Under the pieces are notes generated by a model. That model saw only the letters and a program-made list of their open reading frames with translations. It had not been told where the DNA came from and did not search any database. A stretch of DNA of 64,000 bases. Origin: Ruminococcus sp. AF31-8BH (GTDB lineage: Bacteria > Bacillota > Clostridia > Lachnospirales > Lachnospiraceae). Positions 23,657-32,300 of this stretch are shown in pieces. Both the position numbers and the translations under genes were made by a program. The stretch is from contig NZ_QTVN01000002.1 of assembly GCF_003460605.1 (NCBI RefSeq), positions 176,573 to 240,572 on the forward strand. Reading direction: 5' to 3'. How positions within the stretch are numbered: the first letter of the stretch is position 1; every line of letters starts with the position of its first letter.

Positions 23657-25141
23657 GTGAGAAATACAATGAATTTTGTAGATTTATGCCGAGGTGAGTT
23701 CGGGCGAAAAGTAGCCTACACAGGCGTTGACCGAATCACTCCACAAAATGTAGTAAAAGTAGTGTCAGACACAATTGGCATACATAATAGAAATCGAACA
23801 TTGATTGATTACTTGTATCGGTACATGAAAGGCGATCAGCCGATATTATACCGAAACAAAATAGTCCGCCCAGAAGTTAATAACAGAGTGGTTGAAAATC
23901 ACGCATTTGAAACTGTAAAATTTAAAGCTGGACAGATTTGTGGAGAGCCAATCCAATATGTATGCAAAAAGAAAAATGCGGATAAAAAAATAAATGAGCA
24001 AGTTGACCTTCTGAATGACTATTTGGATGAAGCCAATGCAGATGCAAGAAACATCCAAAGGGCAATATACCAGAGTGCAACAGGAACTTCCTATAAGGCT
24101 ATTCTGAAAGAAGAGGATTGGACAAAAAACGGAGATTTACCACCGTTTAGAATCTTCATTCCATATCCCGGCGATTGTTACATTGTATACTCACAGAGAA
24201 ATGGGAAACCAATGCTTTCCGTGCAGATTTTAAAAGATGAAGATGAACAGCAATATTATTTATGTTATTCAAAGAACCAGTTTTTTGAAATCAAGAATGG
24301 AAAAGTAACTAACTACGGCATCAATGGTTTTGGCGGGATTCCTATCGTTGAATGTCCAAATAATCACGATAGACTTTCAGATGTTGAAATTGCAATCACC
24401 TTATTTGATGCAATCAACAAATATCAGTCTGATAGATTAAATGGCGTGGAACAGTTTGTGCAAGCCTTTATGAAGTTTAAAAACTGCGAGATAGATGAAA
24501 ACGAGTTTTTGAAAATGGTAAAACTTGGTGCTATCTCTGTTAAAGATACTGGAAATGGCTGTCAGTCAGATGTTGAACTGATGACCGCTGAACTGAATCA
24601 ATCAGAGAGCCAGGTTGCAAAGGACGATATCTACAATAATATGCTGATTGTGGAAGCAATGCCAAACCGCCAAAGCAATAGCGGAGGAGATACAGGAAAT
24701 GCCGTATACCTTCGTAATGGATGGGACTTCGCAGAGAGAGATGCAAAATTGGTAGAAGCATTCACGAAGGAAGCTGAAAAGGAATCTGCCAGAATCATTC
24801 TGAATATTATTCGTGGTACATCAAATGATGTTAATATCTCAACCCGAGATTTTGATGTAAAGATAACCAGAAACCCAACAGACAATATGCTTGTAAAAGC
24901 ACAGGCACTTGATTATCTGTTTAAAAATAAAATTCATCCGCTTATTGCACTGATTACTTGCGGTTTATTTAGTGATCCGCAGAAAGTCTACGAAATGAGT
25001 TTACCGTATCTGGGAACTATTTACCCGGAACTGGCAGACCCGGAAGCGGAAATGCAGAAAGCACAGCAATTACTTGACGGAAAGTTTCAAAATCCGTCCA
25101 AAACAGAACCAATGGCAAATTCTCCATCTAACGAAGAATGA
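23657..25141 (+). CDS. Phage portal protein (SPP1 gp6-like)
   Basis: A 494-residue portal, the dodecameric ring through which DNA enters the head. The N-terminus (TPQNVVKVVSDTIGIHNRNR), an internal YLYRYMKGDQPILYR segment, and VEAMPNRQSNSGGDTGNAVY are typical of this family. GTG at 23657 is chosen because AAAGGA lies 11 nt upstream; ATG at 23645 overlaps that site and ATG at 23669 is farther. No minor head (gp7-like) gene follows, unlike SPP1. Confidence 0.88.
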   Translation: MRNTMNFVDLCRGEFGRKVAYTGVDRITPQNVVKVVSDTIGIHNRNRTLIDYLYRYMKGDQPILYRNKIVRPEVNNRVVENHAFETVKFKAGQICGEPIQYVCKKKNADKKINEQVDLLNDYLDEANADARNIQRAIYQSATGTSYKAILKEEDWTKNGDLPPFRIFIPYPGDCYIVYSQRNGKPMLSVQILKDEDEQQYYLCYSKNQFFEIKNGKVTNYGINGFGGIPIVECPNNHDRLSDVEIAITLFDAINKYQSDRLNGVEQFVQAFMKFKNCEIDENEFLKMVKLGAISVKDTGNGCQSDVELMTAELNQSESQVAKDDIYNNMLIVEAMPNRQSNSGGDTGNAVYLRNGWDFAERDAKLVEAFTKEAEKESARIILNIIRGTSNDVNISTRDFDVKITRNPTDNMLVKAQALDYLFKNKIHPLIALITCGLFSDPQKVYEMSLPYLGTIYPELADPEAEMQKAQQLLDGKFQNPSKTEPMANSPSNEE

Positions 25142-25164
25142 ACCAAATTTCGATTATTTAAGGA

Positions 25165-25193
25165 GTTTTAGAGAAATCTAAGGCTTCTTTTTT
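25165..25193 (+). terminator. Intergenic terminator
   Basis: GTTTTAGA and TCTAAGGC form an 8 bp stem (two G-U) closed by a GAAA tetraloop, followed by TTCTTTTTT. It separates portal from scaffold. The next 110 bp carry no gene. Confidence 0.65.
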
Positions 25194-25306
25194 AATACCC
25201 AAAATCAAATAAATTGCAACAGCCCGTGAGCGTAAATCGGGTACAGACCATGTGCGGAGCGAACCGTGTTGAAAAAGCGTATTGGACTGGAAGAAAGGAG
25301 ATTTCA

Positions 25307-25954
25307 ATGACAAGAGAACAGGCAAAACAGGCACTTATCGGTATGGGAGTTGCAGAACCTTCCGAGGAACAGGTTTCTAAGCTTCTTGATTCTATTTCTG
25401 CTGAAACTAAGAAAGAGAAAGACAAAAATGTTTCTCTGAAGGAAAAAGCTGAAAAAGCAGATTCCCTGGAAAAAGAGTTGGAAGAGTTGAAAAAGCAGAA
25501 CATGACCGAAGCAGAACGGCTAGAAGCTGAACGCAAGAAAGAAAAGGAAGCAGTGGATAAGGAGTTAGCTGATTTGAAAGCTGCACTTGCAGAATCCAAC
25601 AAAAAAGCCCTTACCAGTGAAATTACTTCTATGTTCGCAAATGCAGGACTTTCAACCGAAACATACGCGAGTGCTATTAAAGCATACGCATCTGCACCGT
25701 ATGAGAAACCAGAAGATGCAATGAAAGAAGTCGAAACTTTTGTTAAGGGAGTTTCCGAAGCAAATAAAACAGCACTTGATACCGCAAAAGCAGCTTGGGA
25801 GAAAGAAGCATTGGAAAATACTCCTAATCCAGGAGGCGGTAGCGGCGGCAAACCTACAGTGAAAAGTGATGCTGCTGAATTTGCAAAAGCTTACTCAGAA
25901 AAAATGAACCAGGAAACCAAATCAGCGGACGATAACGCCCCTGTAAATATTTAA
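25307..25954 (+). CDS. Scaffold protein (DUF4355-like)
   Basis: A 215-residue, highly charged, coiled-coil protein (about residues 25-115, Lys/Glu-rich) with a glycine-rich hinge TPNPGGGSGGKP and a charged C-terminus, as in phage capsid scaffolds. ATG at 25307 follows AAAGGAGATTTCA. Position between portal and major capsid protein supports the role of templating procapsid assembly. Confidence 0.85.
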   Translation: MTREQAKQALIGMGVAEPSEEQVSKLLDSISAETKKEKDKNVSLKEKAEKADSLEKELEELKKQNMTEAERLEAERKKEKEAVDKELADLKAALAESNKKALTSEITSMFANAGLSTETYASAIKAYASAPYEKPEDAMKEVETFVKGVSEANKTALDTAKAAWEKEALENTPNPGGGSGGKPTVKSDAAEFAKAYSEKMNQETKSADDNAPVNI

Positions 25955-25972
25955 GTAAAGGAGATATAAATA

Positions 25973-26317
25973 ATGGCTTTTATGAAAACAGAGCAGTATG
26001 AGTCCACTCCAAATATTCTCGAATCTGAGGTTGGACTTGTACTCAAAACTTACACAGCAGATCAGACAAATGCAGTTGCAGTTAATGACAGAAAAATTAT
26101 TAAGGCAGGTTCCGTATACCCAACAAACGCAACCGGCGCAAAAGGTCTTGTGTTTGAAGATGTGGATATGACAGACGATGAGAAGCGTCCAATTTCCGTT
26201 ATTGTTGCCGGACGTGTCCTAGAAGACCGACTTCCCGCAACTGTTGACACAACTGCAAAAACTGAATTACAGGCACTTGGAATTGTGTTTGTAGAAGAAA
26301 CCGAAGTTGTATTTTAA
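25973..26317 (+). CDS. Small head protein, possibly decoration
   Basis: A 114-residue beta-rich protein located between scaffold and major capsid protein with 15-18 nt gaps and strong ribosome-binding sites, the usual place for a head decoration or fibre-base protein. No catalytic motif is seen. Role inferred from position and size. Confidence 0.6.
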   Translation: MAFMKTEQYESTPNILESEVGLVLKTYTADQTNAVAVNDRKIIKAGSVYPTNATGAKGLVFEDVDMTDDEKRPISVIVAGRVLEDRLPATVDTTAKTELQALGIVFVEETEVVF

Positions 26318-26332
26318 GGAGGATAATAAGCA

Positions 26333-27370
26333 ATGGCATACAATGTATTAGAAGCAATCAGCGAGGAAGAAAGATTTAATTTCTCCCAGAGTTTTGATGT
26401 AAAAAGACCCGGCATCCTCGGTACCATTTTCCCGGATACAAAAACCCAGTATCTGAAAGCAGAGTATTACAGACTTATGGCTGGACAGCGACTGCCAGAG
26501 GTAGCTTTTGTTCACGCACTTGATACCGAAGCAGAAATCGGTTCCAGACCTGGCTTTGAAAAGGTATTGACCGAGAAGCTTTTCATCAAGAGAAAAATCA
26601 ATCAGTCTGAGAGATTACAGCAAGCTATTGAAAATGGTGTTCCAGATGACAATAATCTCAAAAAATTTGTATTTGACGATGCAGCCAATCTTTTTGAGGG
26701 CGTAGTAGCAAGGGCGAATGTAATGAAAGGCCAGTTCCTTTCCACTGGTATTGTAAAAATTAAGGAAAATCATGTGGATATGAGCATTGATTACGGCGTT
26801 ACATCTGATGCAAAAGTAACACTTACTGATTGGTCTAAGCCAGACGCAGATATCATGGGCGATATCTCAAAAATGGTAGCCATTGCAGAAGATAACGGAT
26901 ATGTGGTAAACAAAGCTCTTACTTCTCTTAAGATGATTAATTACATGCGGAACAATACTGCAATGCAGACCGCGGTTCTTGGAGCTGCAAACAAACGTCT
27001 TCTGACAAAACAGGAGCTTGCGAACCTTCTCATGCAGGAGTACGGAATTACAATTGATCGCTGTGATGAAAAATATCGTTACAGAAAAGCAGACGGAACT
27101 CTGAAAACAGGAAGATACTTCAAAGAAGATGTGTTTACTTTGTATGAAGCAAATGCGAATGGTTCCTTTGGTTCTGGTCTTTGGGGTGTAACGCCAGAAG
27201 AGCTTGAATACAGACAGTTTATCCAGGAAGAGAATCGTTCCTTTGTTACTCTTTCCATGTGGGCTACACCAGACCCAGTTGCAGTATGGACAAAAGCATC
27301 CGGCATGTTCGTTCCGGTCGCACCGAAAGCTAACGGCGGTATCGTAATCGGTACCAAGGCGGGGGAATAA
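26333..27370 (+). CDS. Major capsid protein (gpE family)
   Basis: A 345-residue shell protein of the Phage_cap_E type. Typical segments are the N-terminal FPDTKTQYLKAEYYRLMAG, the LFEGVVARANVMKGQFLSTG block and the C-terminal FVTLSMWATPDPVAVWTKAS. AGGAGG precedes the ATG. The gene ends at GCG GGG GAA TAA; a -1 slip on the G5 run would add a 70-residue LEM-domain extension (see next feature). Confidence 0.9.
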   Translation: MAYNVLEAISEEERFNFSQSFDVKRPGILGTIFPDTKTQYLKAEYYRLMAGQRLPEVAFVHALDTEAEIGSRPGFEKVLTEKLFIKRKINQSERLQQAIENGVPDDNNLKKFVFDDAANLFEGVVARANVMKGQFLSTGIVKIKENHVDMSIDYGVTSDAKVTLTDWSKPDADIMGDISKMVAIAEDNGYVVNKALTSLKMINYMRNNTAMQTAVLGAANKRLLTKQELANLLMQEYGITIDRCDEKYRYRKADGTLKTGRYFKEDVFTLYEANANGSFGSGLWGVTPEELEYRQFIQEENRSFVTLSMWATPDPVAVWTKASGMFVPVAPKANGGIVIGTKAGE

Positions 27371-27570
27371 CCGGGCATAGTCTCGATGAAAACAGCCAGT
27401 CACCATCTGTAGTAAGTGCTTATGATACATCAACACACAAGTATACAGAAAACGAGTTGTCTAATATGACTGTATCTCAGTTAAGACAACTTGCAAGTGA
27501 TAACGGCTATGCCCTAGCAGCAACTAATAAGGCTGGAATAATATCAGAGATTTTATCTCAGCAAAGGTAG
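27361..27570 (+). CDS. LEM/HeH-domain extension of the capsid protein, probable -1 frameshift product
   Basis: The frame at -1 to the capsid gene is open from the GGGGG run (27361-27365) to TAG at 27568. It encodes a Ser/Thr-rich linker and then MTVSQLRQLASDNGYALAAT plus a short helix, the HeH/LEM-type two-helix fold seen in phage head proteins. There is no ATG or GTG before the domain and no ribosome-binding site. The simplest reading is a capsid-LEM fusion of about 412 residues made by frameshifting. Confidence 0.55.
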   Translation, partial: GGITGHSLDENSQSPSVVSAYDTSTHKYTENELSNMTVSQLRQLASDNGYALAATNKAGIISEILSQQR

Positions 27571-27578
27571 GTGATTAA

Positions 27579-27899
27579 ATGGACGAACAGCTTATAGAGG
27601 ACTTGACAAATTATCTTGAAGATGATGCAGAAACTGCGAGGATGATTCCTCTTTCAGCAAAGAGGGCTATTCGTTCATTTAAGAAGAAAAGGAATTATCC
27701 TTCATCTTACAGTGATGAGAAAATAAATTCCGATATGGAAAACTGCTATGATTGCATTTTTGATTTGGCTCTTTTCTTTCTGGTGAAACAGGGAGCTGAA
27801 TTTCAAGGATCACATTCCGAATCTTCTGTAAACAGAAATTGGACTTCTGAAACTGAAATATATGTAAATCATGGTGTTTTTCCATTTATCGGATTCTAA
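27579..27899 (+). CDS. Head-tail connector / head completion protein
   Basis: A 106-residue helical protein (AETARMIPLSAKRAIRSFKK) of the size and position of gp15/gp6-type adaptors that dock on the portal. TAGGTGATTAA precedes the ATG. Family resemblance is moderate. Confidence 0.65.
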   Translation: MDEQLIEDLTNYLEDDAETARMIPLSAKRAIRSFKKKRNYPSSYSDEKINSDMENCYDCIFDLALFFLVKQGAEFQGSHSESSVNRNWTSETEIYVNHGVFPFIGF

Positions 27900-28006
27900 G
27901 ATGGTGTGTGCGTGATACGTCAATCCTCCCACGTATCGCAGGGGTGCTTCAAATTAGGTGGGTAGAAGCAATATCTAAAAAATGGGAGTGATGGAAAGGA
28001 ATAGCG
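27900..28006 (+). other. Intergenic hairpins
   Basis: GCGTGATACGT pairs imperfectly with ACGTATCGC, and GCTTC with GAAGC, upstream of the XhlA-like gene. No T-run, so a leader structure rather than a terminator. Confidence 0.35.
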
Positions 28007-28318
28007 ATGGGATGTGAACACGAGTGTATCAATGAACACCGCTTAAAAGAATTGGAAAGTGCCGTCCATGAGATGAAAGAAAAGCATTCCAAAAGGGATG
28101 GAGTTTTTTTTGAACGTATCAATGCTTTGGAACAGAAAATTGCTTTATACAACAATGACCTGGGACACATTAAGGATACAGTTGACGAAATGAACGACAA
28201 TTTAAAATCACTCATGGAAAAGCCAGGAAAGTTACAGGACAAAATAATTGCTTATGTCATAACTGGCATAATTGGTATTGTTTTAGGCTTTGCCCTAAAA
28301 GGCATTTTCCCGGTGTAA
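28007..28318 (+). CDS. XhlA-like lysis accessory protein
   Basis: A 103-residue protein: a charged coiled coil (about residues 10-80) and one C-terminal transmembrane helix (IIAYVITGIIGIVLGFALKG), the XhlA layout. XhlA-type proteins associate with holins at the membrane. It sits among head genes, far from the amidase at 56948, an unusual place for a lysis gene. Confidence 0.65.
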   Translation: MGCEHECINEHRLKELESAVHEMKEKHSKRDGVFFERINALEQKIALYNNDLGHIKDTVDEMNDNLKSLMEKPGKLQDKIIAYVITGIIGIVLGFALKGIFPV

Positions 28319-28350
28319 ATATTGATTCCACTAACAGGGAGGACAGTGGA

Positions 28351-28587
28351 ATGGATGATTATAAAGACTTTTCAGAAGATGAAAGAATCTTCTATTTGCG
28401 TGAAGCTGGATTTGATTCCAGAGAAAAGGAGTTATTCCGATTGCGTGTCTATGAAGAAAAAACGCTTGCAGAAGCTTCAGAAATCATGGGGTACAGCACA
28501 AGAACCGTAGACCGCATAAACAGAAAATTAAAGAAGAAAATTATGAAAGTTGCCCCGATGTATTGTCGGGGCTTTTCTTTGTATTAA
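28351..28587 (+). CDS. Sigma-region-4-like HTH protein
   Basis: A 78-residue protein with a sigma-4-like HTH (LFRLRVYEEKTLAEASEIMG, then TRTVDRINRKLKKKI). GGGAGG precedes the ATG. Its 3' end is embedded in a terminator, and directly downstream are three ATGGCGT repeats and a promoter. It could activate that promoter or the ATGATACC modules. Confidence 0.65.
   Translation: MDDYKDFSEDERIFYLREAGFDSREKELFRLRVYEEKTLAEASEIMGYSTRTVDRINRKLKKKIMKVAPMYCRGFSLY
28552..28580 (+). terminator. Terminator inside the 3' end of the HTH gene
   Basis: GCCCCGA and TCGGGGC flank a TGTATTG loop, followed by TTTTCTTTG. The stop codon of the HTH gene is just downstream. Confidence 0.75.
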
Positions 28588-28593
28588 TAGAAA

Positions 28594-28650
28594 ATGGCGT
28601 ATTTATGGCGTTATCATGGCGTGTTAATCAACCTCTTATTATTGTAAAAT
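28594..28650 (+). promoter_or_regulatory. Three ATGGCGT repeats with an 11 bp period and a promoter
   Basis: ATGGCGT starts at 28594, 28605 and 28616, exactly one helical turn apart. A -10-like TAAAAT follows at 28645-28650, placing the repeats at and above the -35 region. This looks like an activator site driving the 28681-31447 cassette. Confidence 0.6.
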
Positions 28651-28680
28651 ATAGTTATAAAAACAAGGGAGGTTTGAGAT

Positions 28681-29169
28681 ATGCAGTATGGTAATCCGTA
28701 TTTTGCACAACCATTTCAACAAATACAACCGTATCAAGATAGATTAGCACAATTGCAGAATAGTTATCAGCAGGCAATGCCATACGGACAGGCACAAATT
28801 CAACAACCAATGCCACAAGCGCCACAAATCCCCATGTTGCAAGGACAGATGGTTGATGGCATTGATACTGTAAAGGCAAAAGATGTAGATATGTCCGGTA
28901 ATCCTGTTTATTATCCAAAAACAGATGGAACAGAAATATATAGAAAACAATTACAGGCAGATGGAAGAAGTAGAATTTTTGTTTATCGACTTATAAATCC
29001 GGAAGAACAACAGCAACCAAAGGCAGAAGAAAAAACAATTGACATAGAAGCTATGTTTAATCAGCTTCGGAACGATGTTTGTTCTGAGATTTCCGAAATA
29101 AAGAGTATGTTTCCGACACAAATGTCGGGAACACCGGAACTCAAGCAGAATGGAGGTAAACAGAGATGA
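28681..29169 (+). CDS. Hypothetical virion-type protein, Gln-rich
   Basis: A 162-residue protein whose first 65 residues are Gln/Pro-rich and low in complexity (FAQPFQQIQPYQDRLAQLQN), followed by a globular segment (VKAKDVDMSGNPVYYPKTDG). AGGGAGG precedes the ATG. First gene of a five-gene cassette often seen in clostridial phages; function unknown. Confidence 0.62.
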   Translation: MQYGNPYFAQPFQQIQPYQDRLAQLQNSYQQAMPYGQAQIQQPMPQAPQIPMLQGQMVDGIDTVKAKDVDMSGNPVYYPKTDGTEIYRKQLQADGRSRIFVYRLINPEEQQQPKAEEKTIDIEAMFNQLRNDVCSEISEIKSMFPTQMSGTPELKQNGGKQR

Positions 29170-29411
29170 ATTTTAGTCAAAACGCCATGATGAAAAAGCA
29201 ATTTGAGAAAATGATTACTCAGAGGTTCGGAAGTGTTGATAACATGATAAACGATATGAGTAAATTTGCAGGGAATAATCCAACATTAAAAAATGCGTTG
29301 GATTTATACAAAAAAGGTGATACAGACCAGTTGCATCAAATACAGCAAAATGTATTTAATGAAAAACACTTATCACCAGATGGAATTATACAGAAATTCC
29401 TTGGATTATAA
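29166..29411 (+). CDS. Hypothetical small protein of the virion cassette
   Basis: An 81-residue helical protein overlapping the previous stop by 4 nt, with TGGAGG upstream. It ends in DGIIQKFLGL. No motif is recognised; coexpressed with its neighbours. Confidence 0.6.
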   Translation: MNFSQNAMMKKQFEKMITQRFGSVDNMINDMSKFAGNNPTLKNALDLYKKGDTDQLHQIQQNVFNEKHLSPDGIIQKFLGL

Positions 29412-29507
29412 CACTTCCCCATAATTGGGTGATTAAGAATCGCTACAATTTGGGACGACAGCCGCGGATGTCTCCTATTGTAAATAAAATTTAAGGAGAC
29501 TAAAAAC

Positions 29508-30317
29508 ATGATGAATGGTTCAAATTACAGCCTTAGCGACATTGCAGCTGCTACAGGCTCTAATAACCGTGCCAATGATATGTGGGGCGGTGATGGCTTT
29601 TCACTTATCTGGCTCGTCCTAATCTTCGCAATCTTCGGCTGGGGAGGTTTTGGCGGATGGGGCGGCGGCTTTGGTGGTAACGGTGGAAACGGTGCGAACG
29701 GTGCCGGTTTCCAAGGATGGGCTACCCGTTCAGATATTAATGAGGAATTCGCCCTTAATGATATTCAGAACGGTATCAGAGGTATTCAGCAGGGTATCTG
29801 TGACAGCACATATTCTCTTAACAATACCATGCAGAGTGGCTTTAATGGTATGAATGTCGGAATGCTTCAAGGCTTCAACAGCGTTCAGCAGGCAATCAAT
29901 GCTGATACTGTAGCCGGTATGCAGAATACCAACGCATTACAGTCTCAGTTAGCAAATTGTTGCTGCGAAACAAGAGAAGCAATCCAGGGCATCAATTATA
30001 ACCTTGCCACTAACACTTGTGCTCTCCAGAACACAATGAACAACAACACAAGAGATCTTCTGGAAAACCAGAACAGCAACACAAGAGCAATCCTTGACTT
30101 CCTGACTAACGATAAGATTGCAACATTACAGGCAGAGAACTCTGATCTGAAACGTGCTGCATCCCAGGATCGCCAGTCTGCATTGCTTACAACAGAGATG
30201 TACGCACAGGCTCAGAGATTAATCAATGCAATCAACCCGGCTCCGATTCCTGCATTCCAGGTTCCAGCTCCATATGCATACGCAGGATGTAATACATATG
30301 GTAACGGTTGTTGCTAA
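29508..30317 (+). CDS. Gly-rich membrane-segment protein of the virion cassette
   Basis: A 269-residue protein with one hydrophobic stretch (FSLIWLVLIFAIFGWGGFGG), a glycine-rich run, then Asn/Gln-rich helical repeats and a Cys-rich CNTYGNGCC tail. AAGGAG precedes the ATG. Strong ribosome-binding site and codon regularity suggest high expression. Role unknown; a host-membrane or virion-surface function is possible. Confidence 0.62.
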   Translation: MMNGSNYSLSDIAAATGSNNRANDMWGGDGFSLIWLVLIFAIFGWGGFGGWGGGFGGNGGNGANGAGFQGWATRSDINEEFALNDIQNGIRGIQQGICDSTYSLNNTMQSGFNGMNVGMLQGFNSVQQAINADTVAGMQNTNALQSQLANCCCETREAIQGINYNLATNTCALQNTMNNNTRDLLENQNSNTRAILDFLTNDKIATLQAENSDLKRAASQDRQSALLTTEMYAQAQRLINAINPAPIPAFQVPAPYAYAGCNTYGNGCC

Positions 30318-30347
30318 GTAACTCGCCCTTAGAGGTTGACTAATTCT

Positions 30348-30378
30348 AAGAGGTGGGTTACGGCTCACCTCTTATTTT
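30348..30378 (+). terminator. Intergenic terminator
   Basis: AAGAGGTG and CACCTCTT form an 8 bp stem followed by ATTTTGATT, immediately before the GAGAGG site of the next gene. Confidence 0.65.
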
Positions 30379-30395
30379 GATTGAGAGGTAGAAAT

Positions 30396-30821
30396 ATGAG
30401 TTGTAAAAATGTTTGTAAGCTCTGCAACCGTCTTGTAATAAGCCAAGCTGTTGCGTTTACAGGAGGTAATCTTGTAATCACACTCCCAGCAGGCAGTTAC
30501 AACAATGGAGAGAAATATTGTATTGTTGTTGCACAAAGTATACCAGAAGCCACTACAATTACTGCTCCGGTAATGATTCAGATAGGAACAGGAACAACTT
30601 TGTATCCGCTAGAAAATCGTTGCTGTGCACAGATTACGGCTTGTGGAATAAGAACCAGAACGAAGTACGCAACCAGAGTAGCTACAAGTGCAACTGGCGG
30701 AGTATTCAAGATGTTAGGAAATCCGGCTTGTAGTCCGAGTAACAATTTGACGGCAATCAATGGTACAGCCCCAACAGCAGATACACCTGTTACGCAGGCT
30801 GTTAGAAAGGGGGCACTGTAA
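30396..30821 (+). CDS. Hypothetical Cys-containing beta-rich protein
   Basis: A 141-residue protein from ATG at 30396 (GAGAGGTAGAAAT upstream). It begins MSCKNVCKLCNRLVIS with three Cys and continues as Thr-rich beta strands (PEATTITAPVMIQIGTGTT). It may be a small virion decoration or adhesin. No family is recognised. It overlaps the next gene by one base. Confidence 0.6.
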   Translation: MSCKNVCKLCNRLVISQAVAFTGGNLVITLPAGSYNNGEKYCIVVAQSIPEATTITAPVMIQIGTGTTLYPLENRCCAQITACGIRTRTKYATRVATSATGGVFKMLGNPACSPSNNLTAINGTAPTADTPVTQAVRKGAL

Positions 30822-31447
30822 TGCATAAAGTTGCAATGGAAATGGGAAAATGGGCTATGGAAAAAGCCAAGACACATGGCTTTGATAATCTCAGTGCTCA
30901 AGATTGGGACGATTTGAAAGACTGCATGGAAGCAGTAAAATGTGCAATTTGCGCTGATAAGGATTACAGAATCGTAGAAGCTATGGATGAATGCGAACAG
31001 GAAGAAAAGTATCTTGGACGCATGGGATATGACCGTTACCGCTATTCAAATGGGCGTTTCGCTCCAAAAGGTAGGGGAACCAGAAAAGGCTATAGACCGT
31101 ATCTGTATATGCAGGATGATGACTGGATGGACGAGTATTTAAATAATCCAGAGTTTGAACGTAATATGTACCGCATGGGATATCATCCAGACCGTAGTGA
31201 TATGGAAATGGATGACATGAATCGGAAGAAATCCAGATATGGCGAATCCTATGATAGATACGATGAGAATCGTAGGCATTATCATGATTCCAAAGACACG
31301 GAATCCAAAAGAAAAATGGATGATTCCATGAAGGAGTACACATCTGACATTATCCGTAATCTTACTGAGATGTGGTCTGATGCAGATGCAACGCTCAGAC
31401 AGTCAATGAAAGCTGATCTGACACGTTTCGTACAGCAGATGAACTAG
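30821..31447 (+). CDS. Hypothetical highly charged virion-cassette protein
   Basis: A 208-residue protein: an N-terminal helical part with a DDLKDCMEAVKCAICADKDY segment, then a tract rich in Asp, Arg, Tyr and Met (RYSNGRFAPKGRGTRKGYRP) that looks disordered, and a helical C-terminus. Start overlaps the previous stop (TAATG). Function unknown. Confidence 0.6.
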   Translation: MHKVAMEMGKWAMEKAKTHGFDNLSAQDWDDLKDCMEAVKCAICADKDYRIVEAMDECEQEEKYLGRMGYDRYRYSNGRFAPKGRGTRKGYRPYLYMQDDDWMDEYLNNPEFERNMYRMGYHPDRSDMEMDDMNRKKSRYGESYDRYDENRRHYHDSKDTESKRKMDDSMKEYTSDIIRNLTEMWSDADATLRQSMKADLTRFVQQMN

Positions 31448-31463
31448 AGCAATAAATGAATTA

Positions 31464-31502
31464 AGTCCTTGTCGCAAATTAATGCGGCAGGGGCTTTTTT
31501 TC
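31464..31502 (+). terminator. Terminator before the metallopeptidase gene
   Basis: AGTCCTTGTCGC pairs with GCGGCAGGGGCT (three G-U) and is followed by TTTTTTT. It ends the cassette and abuts the next ribosome-binding region. Confidence 0.75.
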
Positions 31503-31524
31503 GTAGAAAGGATGGTGAGAAACC

Positions 31525-31911
31525 ATGCTGAAACAATTCTATATGAATGGGGACTTATGGAGAGTGCACTTTGTTTCTCCAAATGATAATGTTTTGATTG
31601 ACCGTACAGGGCAGAGGACACTTGCTGTATCTGATTACTCCACAATGACAATTTCTATTGCAAACAACCTACAAGGAGAACTTTTGAACCGTGTATTCAT
31701 CCATGAGTTAGGACATTGTGTAATGTTCAGCTATGGTTTACTACCAGAGCTTCATCGTATGGTTAAGAAACGATACTGGGTGGATGCAGAGGAATGGTGT
31801 TGCAATATTCTAGCAGACTACGGACAGTTTGTTATTAGAACAACAAGAGATATTTTAGGAAACCAATTTACATACGTTTCCCCTGTTGGAATGGAAAGGA
31901 TGACTGCATGA
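31525..31911 (+). CDS. ImmA/IrrE-type zinc metallopeptidase-like protein
   Basis: A 128-residue protein with the zinc-binding motif FIHELGHCVMF (HExxH) near residue 60 and a downstream Glu in WVDAEEWC as third ligand candidate. ImmA-like peptidases cleave phage repressors. Here it sits between virion modules, not beside a repressor, so it may instead process a structural protein. It overlaps the next start (ATGA). Confidence 0.68.
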   Translation: MLKQFYMNGDLWRVHFVSPNDNVLIDRTGQRTLAVSDYSTMTISIANNLQGELLNRVFIHELGHCVMFSYGLLPELHRMVKKRYWVDAEEWCCNILADYGQFVIRTTRDILGNQFTYVSPVGMERMTA

Positions 31912-32300
31912 GAGGATTAGTCCGTCAAAAGCAAAAAGTATATTGGTCACGAATATCCGAGAAAACACAAGGATTAGACCGTATTAAAGTTTATGAGAAA
32001 CCAGTTCTATACTCTTTTTCTGTATCATCTACAGCCGGAACACCAGAAGAAATTGCAGCCGGAATAGTGCCAGATTATGACAGATACATTACAAGCTTTA
32101 ATCGAAATTTCCATCCACAGGAAGCAGATATATTTTGGATAGACAGAATCCCACAAATAAGCGAGGATGGAAACCTTATTTTGGATGAAAATGGAGAGCC
32201 CACAGTATTGCCAGACTACACACTAAAGAAGATTTTAGACACACAAAAAGGCAATATTGCCAGATACGGAATTTCTAAGAAGGGAAACGAAGATGGGTAA
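31908..32300 (+). CDS. Head-tail adaptor-like protein
   Basis: A 130-residue protein in the position of head-tail joining proteins, ahead of an HK97 gp10-like gene that it overlaps by 8 nt. It contains PQEADIFWIDRIPQI, resembling stopper/closure proteins. Assignment rests mainly on gene order. Confidence 0.55.
   Translation: MRGLVRQKQKVYWSRISEKTQGLDRIKVYEKPVLYSFSVSSTAGTPEEIAAGIVPDYDRYITSFNRNFHPQEADIFWIDRIPQISEDGNLILDENGEPTVLPDYTLKKILDTQKGNIARYGISKKGNEDG

Noticed and set aside
25192-25851. 219-codon reverse ORF opposite the scaffold gene
   Set aside because: It is antisense to a clear coiled-coil scaffold gene, has Ser/Ala-rich low-complexity content expected of a shadow, and no ribosome-binding site.
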